DNA from: Hyphochytrium catenoides | Taxonomy: Eukaryota; Sar; Hyphochytriomycetes; Hyphochytriales; Hyphochytriaceae | Assembly: GCA_900088475.1 (NCBI GenBank) | Contig: FLMG01003536.1 | Coordinates: forward strand, 1 to 19,116 | Length of the DNA stretch: 19,116 nucleotides | Direction of reading: 5' to 3' | Shown here: one piece after another, positions 1 through 6,944 of the stretch | How the letters are laid out: every line of letters begins with the position of its first letter | How positions within the stretch are numbered: position 1 is the first letter of the stretch | Position numbers and translations under genes: made by a program | Notes under the pieces: model-generated | Databases searched by the model: none | What the model was told of the DNA's origin: nothing | What the model saw: the letters and a program-made list of their open reading frames with translations, nothing else

Positions 1-1198
1 AGACAGAGCACCTTCTCTCTCTCTCACTCTCTTGAGATCTGCTTCAGTCTCTCCTCTTGAGATCTACTGCATCAGATTCTCATACTACAACCGTCGTTGA
101 ACTTATTTATTAGATTCTTCCCATTCTTTCATCTTCATCTTCGTCGTCCCGTTCTTGACGCTCTCTGTCTTTTGGGCTATCGAAGAAAAAGTGGATGACC
201 GTAGCCTTTCCCGGAAAAGCATCAATGCACTCTCCAGCCATTGCGCTGCAGCAACAGTAGCTGTCGCGTTTGCAAGCGGGCTATTTCAGATCATGAGGTG
301 GCACTAATAAATACTAAGGGATATCTGATTCCACATTAACCTCACAAGGTCTGTGTATGCCTTGCAAAGATTGTGAGCGACAACTTGTCTTCTAGGCTGA
401 CTTAGTCCCTACTTATGCATGCAGATAGATGTGTTTGGAACCTCAACAGTCGTCTCCGAGACTTGCAAGCTGGAGGCAAACATGTATCAGTTGGGCTTAA
501 CAAGGAGGAGGAATTCATATCCCCAGCAGAAGTACTTGCAGGATTTGGAGACTAGTCTGGTGATGCGGTTTGTCAAGACACATCTCTATGAAAACTCGTT
601 AGGTTCTGAAGGCAACCTGCATCTCCAACGAGACGACGAACAGAATTAGCACCGAAGAGTCAGTAGTAGTACTAGCGTGGGTGCTTGTTCTGTCAGCAAA
701 TATTCTCAGCGGCACCATCAGTTACATCGAGCAAGACGACACATCGTCAAGCCGAAATAGTTCTTCTCATAACAGATAAAAGTCTTATTGAGAAGCTGAC
801 GTTCATTTGTGCTTCTCATCTCGGCGGTTAAGCGAGGGATTGCGGCGCAAGAACTTTGGCGTGCAAGGTTCCGGAGGCAGTACTCTATGCTAACTGTTTA
901 GTCTTTATGTCCCACCATCAGGTGGTGGCCTTCCATCTCCACCTTATTTGGATGTAGAAGAGCCATCGTGACGCAGAGGTGGTTGCTTATGAGCTAGAGA
1001 TCACGTTAAGCTCTGTCTCAGAGTGCTAAAGCCTTACTTAGTGAGGTATGGTAAAGTGCTGATCCGACTGGACGGAGCTAAAGGAAAGAGGAAAGCAAGT
1101 AAGCAAAGGAAGAGCTTTATTGATCAAGGCAAGAGAGTATTCATATTGATTCTTTTATTAGAAGATCAAGGCAAGAGAGTACTGATCAAGTTGTGGCC
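1..1198. other. Gene-poor left flank
   Basis: No convincing gene is visible. The first 160 bases are pyrimidine-rich, with a 12-bp direct repeat (ctcttgagatct at 29-40 and 54-65). An open plus-strand frame from about 113 to 308 reads like coding sequence (a hydrophobic run, then a charged stretch, then an alanine-rich hydrophobic stretch ending in IMRWH and a stop) but has no clear start. A second coding-looking patch lies at about 425-550. I could not join the two with in-frame splice sites. They may be remnants, or part of a gene I cannot resolve. Confidence 0.4.
1115..1181 (-). terminator. Duplicated poly(A)-signal region after the RelA/SpoT-like gene
   Basis: Read on the minus strand, the sequence just past the stop at 1199 holds two AATAAA hexamers, one near 1153-1160 and one near 1115-1121. 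Each lies next to a copy of an 18-bp direct repeat, gatcaaggcaagagagta in plus orientation, at 1122-1139 and 1164-1181. A 42-bp tandem duplication therefore seems to have doubled the polyadenylation signal of the gene that ends here. The hexamers and repeats are seen directly. Their use as poly(A) signals is inferred from position and strand. Confidence 0.5.
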
Positions 1199-3832
1199 TT
1201 ACCCTTCCATTAACACCTTAAGGGAAGGTAGAGTTGTCACTCGCTGAATAAGGAGATCTTCATGCCGAACAATATGGCTTATGCGGAAATATAAGAAGAA
1301 CCCCACATAGCTGTGAGCAACTCCAGCCACAAAAAAGAAGAGAAACATCGAGGCGTTCACGAAGGTTGGGTCGCTGGAAAGCCTATTCCACTGGGGGCTG
1401 AGGGCGAACAAGAATATGCCTGCGCCCAAAAACATCATAGCGGCGCCACCACAGTACAGTACCCTCTGCAATAATCTGCAGTTGATGGACGAACCTTCAC
1501 TTTCAGGAATTTTTTTCTTAAGAAGCCCTCCCTTGTCCGTTTTATACAGCTGAGCCATTATGGCATAGTATGCATACCCAGTCCCTGTCAGCCAAAAGCC
1601 TGGGAAACTTGACGCCTTCACAGCCTTAAAAAACAGATCAAGGTTTTGTGCGACCATACGCTCCTCGTGCTGTGGAGAAAACTTGTATTTTTGAATCTGC
1701 TGCTTCATGCTGTCAATGGTCAAAGATTTGGTCTTGGATATCGTCCTGTTGTTCCAGTATGCTTGCGAGGTTAATGACTGTATAGTCTTGCTGGTCATCA
1801 CCAGGATATGGAATGCATGATGCTGGGGCTCCAAGAAGATCTGACACAGCAGCTGCCGAGTGTAGATCTCATACCACAGCGTTTTGTACCTTGATCCCCG
1901 ATCTTTCTTATGAATTGGAAGTTTCCCGGACACTATTGCCAGGACTTGTGAGCTAAAATCCATTAGTTTGTCAAACTTGTTCTGAGCGATGTATATTTTC
2001 TTCAAGAGTTCCAGAGAGTCACGTATATCACAATGAGCTGGACTTAAGATGCGAAACTGTGACAGCAAGCACTCCTCGAGCAGGATCTGTGCTCTTTCTA
2101 TGTTGCTAATCTTGTCGTCATTATCATTGTCTGATCTCTCCGGAGTGACACCACTGTGCCACTTTTGCTGCTCAGTAGACTGACCATTGTTGATCAAAGG
2201 AAGTTCTTCCACGGTGCTAACGCGGTCAAGGACGTCCGCCTGGAAAAACAGGGTCCTCTTGATGCTATCGAACCACCCACCAGTCTTCTTTTTGCCAAAC
2301 CGAACATAGTCCGTGTAGTACAGAAGGGCCTGAACAAATTTTGCATAGAGCTGTCGTGGATGGTTTTCATCCTCGAAATAGCCGTCGGACTTCTTACATC
2401 CAAATCTTTTGACAATCCTCTGGACCTCAAGCTTCAGTTCTGCGATCTGTCTACCGTCAAGATTTTCAGATCTAATCATGCACTCGAAATAGAAGAGGGC
2501 TACTTGGAGGGCAACTGGATGGTCCTTCAATTCACTTCGAGCACAGTCTTCCCGCAACTTTTCAAAGCCTTCTTTGGCTTTTTGGTAAGCTCCCATTCTC
2601 ATCAGGGTCCACCAGTATTCAGTCTTTATCCGAATTTGCCATTGCTGCAGAGAGCCGTCTTGGATCATAGCCAAGAAGTCTCCAGCGTCATCATGAGATG
2701 TCGATTCAGCCGCTACCAGAAAGATCTTGCTTGCCACATCAAGGAGTTCTGCCTGAATCATTTTAAAGTGGTGATCTGAGCTGCCAATACTTCCCAGCGC
2801 GCTCAGAAGGAAAGCACCGACGAGTCGCTTAATATACCATGAATTGCCCTCTTTGACGCGCTCCAAAAGGTTGTTTAAAGCTGTGACGTTAGTCTGGAGC
2901 GTGACAAAACTGGCATCGCAGAAAATAGCGTCACGGAACCTGATTTCAGTTCCAAAAAGCTGTTTTCTGGCCCATTCGTATCTGTCATGAGAGCTTTTCT
3001 TTTTCTGTTCCTCATCATCTGACAGGCGCGCACAAAGTTCTTGACCACCGGCTTTCAATACCACCATGAACACGCCATCTTCGTTTAAAGGAAGGCTAAA
3101 CGTGGTAAATTTAAGCTTGTCGAGGGCGGGAGCCTCCTTTAGAAGATAGTAGCCGCGGAGCTGCAGTTGTAGCTCGCAAACATGTCCGGTACCGACGTGG
3201 CGAAGATTGATCTTAACATCCCTGTAGCCACCAGGGATAGGCTCCGTTGAACCGAGAGTGTTCTTCACACGGACCAAAACAAATGAATCTGCAACGACCC
3301 TCTGCGAATCCCGGATGGTAGCTCGTACAATTTCGTTGAATGATACTAGCAGATCCTCAGGTTTCTCGAAGAGTAATGTGGCACGGACGATGTCTATGAC
3401 TTGTGCGAAATCACCTTTGTAGTCGTTCTGTGCCTTTTGGGTTATTCTTGCTCCTTGTTTTAAAGGACCGTAAATGAGGGTACAATCTTTATTCCGCTGC
3501 CTGGACTGCTCCAAGAGAAAGGCGTCGAATGAGACCTTCACTTGACGGGCATCAAGAATCAGAGGATCGGCGGATTGAGTCTTATCGTGATGATAATGGC
3601 GGATCTTCTTCTCGGTAACCCTCATATCACCCAGCATTCCGCTACCATCAATTGCTGCTTTAACGGTCCCATGGTAAAGTGCATCGTAGTTCGTTGCGTC
3701 CGCAATGGTCTTGCTTACAATGTCTAAGGTTGTCTCCAGAAGACTTATGTAGCTGCTGATGTCTTTCTGATCGCCCAACGACGGCGGAAGGGCCTGGGTA
3801 AGGTGTCCGATTGGGACAGTCTTGACAGACAT
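1199..3832 (-). CDS. RelA/SpoT-like nucleotidyltransferase-fold protein with C-terminal membrane spans
   Basis: This is an intronless frame of 877 residues. Its ATG at 3832 has A at -3. Residues 120-235 resemble the RelA/SpoT synthetase fold: GPLKQGAR at 122-129, DIVRAT at 147-152 (compare the D-L-x-A-x-R strand), GGYRDVKINLR at 201-211 (compare GYxSxH) and ELQLQ at 220-224 (compare ExQIR). The GYxSxH histidine is absent, so (p)ppGpp synthesis cannot be assumed. Residues 400-700 are helical; 405-430 and 580-636 look like TPR-type repeats. Two hydrophobic segments, about 789-812 and 826-848, should anchor the C terminus in a membrane, probably with the enzyme-like domain in the cytosol. No signal peptide is visible. 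Multi-domain proteins with this N-terminal fold are known in microbial eukaryotes, mostly without assigned function. I am confident that it is a gene, fairly confident of the fold, and unsure of activity. Confidence 0.8.
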   Translation of the reverse strand: MSVKTVPIGHLTQALPPSLGDQKDISSYISLLETTLDIVSKTIADATNYDALYHGTVKAAIDGSGMLGDMRVTEKKIRHYHHDKTQSADPLILDARQVKVSFDAFLLEQSRQRNKDCTLIYGPLKQGARITQKAQNDYKGDFAQVIDIVRATLLFEKPEDLLVSFNEIVRATIRDSQRVVADSFVLVRVKNTLGSTEPIPGGYRDVKINLRHVGTGHVCELQLQLRGYYLLKEAPALDKLKFTTFSLPLNEDGVFMVVLKAGGQELCARLSDDEEQKKKSSHDRYEWARKQLFGTEIRFRDAIFCDASFVTLQTNVTALNNLLERVKEGNSWYIKRLVGAFLLSALGSIGSSDHHFKMIQAELLDVASKIFLVAAESTSHDDAGDFLAMIQDGSLQQWQIRIKTEYWWTLMRMGAYQKAKEGFEKLREDCARSELKDHPVALQVALFYFECMIRSENLDGRQIAELKLEVQRIVKRFGCKKSDGYFEDENHPRQLYAKFVQALLYYTDYVRFGKKKTGGWFDSIKRTLFFQADVLDRVSTVEELPLINNGQSTEQQKWHSGVTPERSDNDNDDKISNIERAQILLEECLLSQFRILSPAHCDIRDSLELLKKIYIAQNKFDKLMDFSSQVLAIVSGKLPIHKKDRGSRYKTLWYEIYTRQLLCQIFLEPQHHAFHILVMTSKTIQSLTSQAYWNNRTISKTKSLTIDSMKQQIQKYKFSPQHEERMVAQNLDLFFKAVKASSFPGFWLTGTGYAYYAIMAQLYKTDKGGLLKKKIPESEGSSINCRLLQRVLYCGGAAMMFLGAGIFLFALSPQWNRLSSDPTFVNASMFLFFFVAGVAHSYVGFFLYFRISHIVRHEDLLIQRVTTLPSLKVLMEG

Positions 3833-3918
3833 TGTTCCTTCTTGGCTGAGACTTCGCTGTCTAGAGGCAACTTGTTAAGTGAGAGGAGAGCTGGCAAGTA
3901 GACTACCGTGTGATGGTG

Positions 3919-4113
3919 TTAGCATATATTCCATAACGTTCTAGCAAGTGATGTAAGTTCATCTTCTCCGCGACTCCACCTGGGTACTGCAGCTTCCACG
4001 TGTTTCTTGATGGCATTGGAAACATCAACCCCCATGCAACAACTAAGGTAGACACAGTGCTGATGGTGAGACGATAGACTGTAGTAGAGCTCCAGATAAT
4101 GCCACAGAATCAC
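3919..4113 (-). CDS. Doubtful short ORF upstream of the RelA/SpoT-like gene
   Basis: This is a 64-codon minus-strand frame ending at 3919. Its last third is polar and reads like a real protein end (SNAIKKHVEAAV, then RGEDELTSLARTLWNIC). It lies 86 bp upstream of the RelA/SpoT-like start, on the same strand. It could be the last exon of an upstream gene, an upstream ORF in a leader, or chance. No family is recognised and no splice partner was found. Confidence 0.18.
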   Translation of the reverse strand: MILWHYLELYYSLSSHHQHCVYLSCCMGVDVSNAIKKHVEAAVPRWSRGEDELTSLARTLWNIC

Positions 4114-4312
4114 TAAGGTTATGGTGGGACTGATGTTTCATTCAAAAACTATGTACTCCGTAATAACCCTCTAGTGTTCAGACAGCAGGCTGCGAGTGAG
4201 ATGGACCTTTCACTATTAACTAGTTGTTTATTGTGACCGCATGTTCCTTCGTGGTAGATGACACTGAGGCACGGGTGAGACCGCTTTGGTCTCTCCTTTT
4301 TTGTAAGGACTC

Positions 4313-4441
4313 GAAGGATGCGGTAACTCCCTTGAACGGCCTCAGGCCGCCTCACATCAGTGAGGAGATACCCACGAGAATGTAGGTGTGGTATCTCGCT
4401 GATGAAGATTCTGTGTATTTCAAGGGAGTTACGGCATTCTC
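4313..4441. repeat. Foldback element: imperfect palindrome of about 129 bp
   Basis: The outer arms 4313-4336 and 4419-4441 are near-complementary around the core GTAACTCCCTTGAA. The inner arms 4355-4375 and 4386-4404 (catcagtgaggagataccc against gtgtggtatctcgctgatg) pair in turn, leaving a short centre. As single strand the whole segment could form a long, interrupted hairpin. The core motif returns near 4918-4976 and, in reverse, at 4419-4473, so it belongs to a local repeat family. A foldback-type MITE is possible. No target-site duplication was established. Confidence 0.5.
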
Positions 4442-4976
4442 TTGGTTCAGAGGGGCGTTACAAAGGAGATGGCGTCACAAGCAACGATCAACAGCAGGCC
4501 CCCTATCGGCGTGCGGGGTGGCCCTTGACCTTTTTAGACCGTAAAAAAACGGAAGGCATCGCCGAGGCCATCAGTGAAAAGTGGCATAGAAACCACCAGT
4601 GGAAGTCGCCGAAACCATCGGTAACATGAGGTTAGGGCAGCCTCGTTTACCGGTTGTTGATGTGGGATGAATCGATGCAAACCCAAACGGAATATCTTTA
4701 GAGTGGCCTTTAATTAACTACGGAGGTAACAATTACTTTATTATAAAAGAAAAAATAATTGGTAACCTTAGCAGTAGTTGGGTGCTGCCGATTGTTTCTG
4801 TAGGGCTTCCTAATATCCCTGTCCCTGTCAACTTTCATTTGGGCGGGGCCCAAACTCCAATCCTGCACACTTCAAACCCATTTCTATGGAGAACACGGAA
4901 GACAAGAAGGACGTTATGCTCGTAACTCCTTTGTAACGCCACCAAACCAGAAGGATGCTGTAACTCCCCTTGAAAC
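4419..4976. mobile_element. Possible MITE-like element bounded by diverged inverted repeats of about 55 bp
   Basis: The reverse complement of 4419-4473 matches 4918-4976 with scattered mismatches. Shared blocks in order are CTCCTTTGTAACGCC, AACCA, a G-A-ATGC block, and GTAACTCCC(C)TTGAA. Between the arms lie about 440 bp with no gene. They include short internal near-repeats at 4560-4630 (variants of catcgccgaggccatcag) and an AT-rich inverted stretch at about 4720-4770. No transposase frame is present, so if this is an element it is non-autonomous. Its arms overlap the foldback palindrome at 4313-4441, so the true boundaries are uncertain. Confidence 0.35.
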
Positions 4977-5220
4977 GCCCCAACCCTCAGCCCTTCGATT
5001 CCACACATAAGTCATGACTGCCATGTAACCTCCTTTGCTTGCTCCGCCCCATCCCTAACTAAAAGGAGAGTTCATTTATGATGAACACTACTTGCTTACC
5101 CTGAGGTTGAGGTTGATGGTGATGACATTGTCGGTGATGGTTCACCTCCTCCTCCTTCTTCTCCACTTATTATTATTACAGAGGCCTAGCTTAGGGCATG
5201 ATGACCCAATCCCAGCATCC

Positions 5221-5340
5221 CTGCCTCCCTTTAGAGCAGGGGCAGTAGCAGACAAGGGGCAGGGCACCCCAAGCGGGCGGTGCCAATGTAACCTCACTGG
5301 AGGCCTCACCACCCATACAGCCATCGATAAAAAAAAAAGA
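5221..5340 (+). repeat. Short dispersed repeat with A-rich 3' end, copy 1
   Basis: The segment begins with ctgcctccctttagagcagg, continues into ggcagtagcagacaagg, ends with atacagccat at 5315-5324, and is followed by a run of A (5329-5338). The same landmarks in the same order occur on the opposite strand at 9250-9318, with about 35 bp fewer in the middle. The shared blocks and the A-rich end suggest a short retroposed element, but with only two copies it cannot be defined further. Confidence 0.45.
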
Positions 5341-5380
5341 AAATTTTACTACGGACGAAATCAATTATGATGATTGCTGT

Positions 5381-5805
5381 TCACTGCTGAGGAGAGTGGA
5401 GGAGATCGAGCCGCGCTCTTGAAGGATAGCAAGGGCCTTAGCGACATCCTCTAGCGTGCCAATGAGAGTGCCATCATCAAGGTACGACAGGTGGAGGTCC
5501 AAGGAAGGTACAGATGTGGCAATTTCAGGATTACGGGGTCGCATGGAGAGCGGGCAACAATCTTGCAGTGGAACCTGTCACGTAAGCCCGCTGAGATGCG
5601 TACCGCATCCCTCTCCAAAACAACTAGATGGAGAAAGGAAGCGCCGAATGGGAATGCCCAGCGGATGGTGTTGCCAGGAAGCCCAAGGCTTCTCTCAACT
5701 AGCACTCGGCTTAGAGAGGCCGACTGGCCGAGGACGCCTGCGGTAAGAACAGAAGGGAGAGCGAGAAGGTAAGCTGCCAAGCGGTCTTTGCTTAATTTCA
5801 TCACT
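5381..5805 (-). pseudogene. Reverse-transcriptase fragment (YLDDG motif), frameshifted
   Basis: On the minus strand one open frame (5804-5451) carries a GLPGNTIRWA segment and FGASFL, which resembles the F-G-x-P-S-x-L step of LINE-type palm domains. Near 5560 the signal moves to another frame. This frame reads QDCCPLSM (compare QGDPLGP) and then HLSYLDDGTLIGTLEDVAKAL at about 5440-5500, with YLDD as the catalytic aspartate pair. It continues through ILQERG to a stop near 5375. One frameshift and the lack of RT motifs upstream and downstream mark it as a dead, truncated copy. The spacing from GLPG to YLDDG is about right for the palm domain. It lies immediately 3' of retroelement tails in the same orientation. 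The RT assignment is from motifs only. Confidence 0.6.
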
Positions 5806-5811
5806 AATCAA

Positions 5812-5970
5812 AGGAGAAGTAAGAGAAGAAGAAGAAGAAGACTTGAAGAACAAAAGAACAAGAAAGAGAAGAAGAAGAAGAGACAACAAGAGCTACAACG
5901 TCTTGATCTCTTCGTCAACTCCATCTTTTCCACCTTCATTATCAGAGAAGAAGATTCATAGTTGACGTTT
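5812..5970 (-). mobile_element. Retroelement 3' tail, copy B
   Basis: Read on the minus strand, it opens with VNYESSS. One frameshift later it carries the acidic end DNEGGKDGVDEEIKTL and a TAG stop, followed by a pyrimidine-rich tract of TTC/CTT units to about 5812. The same layout (NYDSS, acidic peptide ending in L and stop, then polypyrimidine) is seen at 6660-6890 and 11878-12300. Only the 3' end of the element is present. It abuts the RT fragment at 5805. Confidence 0.55.
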
Positions 5971-5994
5971 TAGGAGACTTTTCGCCTTAGCTAC

Positions 5995-6160
5995 AACTAC
6001 TCATAGAAGGAGGAGGAGAAGAAGAAGAAAACGGAAGAAGAAAGGAAGAAGAAGACAAGAAAAGGAGACCACCGTCACTGCAGAGCGGTTCTTATTCAAC
6101 CTTCCCGCTCCACACTCCTTATTTCAAAAGGAACCTTTTATCTCAAGGAAGAATAATGCT
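5995..6160 (-). mobile_element. Retroelement 3' tail, copy C (very degraded)
   Basis: On the minus strand it shares ATTCTTCCTT and the block GGAGTGTGGAGCGG with copy D (6160-6610), followed by a TTC-rich tract (about 6070-6005) and a short end reading GAGTAGTTGTAGC. No open frame survives. It sits between copies D and B in the same orientation, so it is best read as one more truncated tail in a pile. Confidence 0.45.
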
Positions 6161-6610
6161 CTACTCGCTGCTACTACTACTACTACTTGGAAGGAGGAGG
6201 AGGAGAAGAATGAGGAGGAGAAGAATGGAAAAAAGAGGAAGTAGAATAGGAACGAAGAAGAAAAAAACAAGAGCTACATAGCCTTTATCGCTAAATAAAC
6301 CGACTATAGCCGCTCCACACTCGTTATCATAATAAGGAAGAATCATTGTTGACTTCTTCTGTAGAACAAGAGGAGAAGGAGGAGGAAGATGAAGCGCCGA
6401 TGACAGTGTCATAATCATGTTCAATTAGGCAAGCAACCGAAGGGTCCAGCTGCTGAAGAGGAACATGCTACAGAATCCGAAGCGCATTACCTTCATGAAT
6501 AGCCAAAGAGACTGCGGCACGGAGGCGCAAAGCCCTAGCCAGGCGAGACCAAGGAGTAATAATATGCCTAGTAGAAGCATCAAGAAATGATCGATCACTC
6601 CTTCTCAAAC
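6160..6610 (-). pseudogene. Retroelement 3' coding end and tail, copy D
   Basis: The minus-strand frame reads PWSRLARALRLRAAVSLAI, HEGNALRIL, an in-frame TAG, then HVPLQQLDPSVACLIEHDYD, a serine run, TEEVNNDSSLL and further stops. The same peptide runs almost in register through copy H at 12430-12730, whose version includes AIHEENALLILKRTPLQQLG and ALACMIERGDDG. The tail is TTC-rich and ends in several TAG units near 6165-6190. The segment VSLAIHEGN also matches VSLALHEG in copy I, where it follows a domain I associate with the C termini of LINE-like polyproteins. Stops and frameshifts show that it is dead. Confidence 0.6.
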
Positions 6611-6659
6611 CGTGTTTGATATTGTCTTATATTTCACTAGTAGACTATTGTTTTATATA

Positions 6660-6890
6660 TGCATGATAATCGCTACGCTGAAACCAATAACTACTAAGAG
6701 GAAGAAGCAAGAGAGAAAGGAATAAGAGGAAGAAAGAAGAAGAGTGAGGATGAAGAAGGGAAAGAGAAAGAAATAAGAGGAAGAAGAAGAGAAAAGAAAA
6801 GCCTATAAAGCCTTGAGCTCTTCCTCATCAGCTCGATCTGCTCCATGCTCATCATCAATAAAGGAAGAGTCATAGTTGATTTCCTCAGTA
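6660..6890 (-). mobile_element. Retroelement 3' tail, copy E, just downstream of the channel gene
   Basis: On the minus strand the copy begins about 55 nt after the channel stop (6945), with GGAAATCAACTATGACTC. It encodes EINYDSSFIDDEHGADRAD and then EEELKAL and a stop. This is the cleanest version of the family's C-terminal peptide. A TTC/CTT-rich tract follows to about 6690, then TTAGTAGTTATTGG. The block GTCTACTAGT further down (about 6640) is also found after copy G (near 12290), so the shared 3' region extends past the polypyrimidine tract. Orientation matches the channel gene, so the tail may lie in its 3' UTR. Confidence 0.6.
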
Positions 6891-6944
6891 ATGATGGGCG
6901 CCGCCCATGTTAAGATTGAGCCATAACCTTGCTACAGAGCTGGT

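Noticed and set aside
2156-2779. A 207-codon plus-strand frame inside the RelA/SpoT-like gene
   Set aside because: It is antisense to a domain-bearing frame and has no recognisable motifs; it is a shadow.
5451-5804. A 117-codon minus-strand frame as an intact gene
   Set aside because: The RT motifs pass from this frame into another one near 5560, so the frame is only part of a broken copy.
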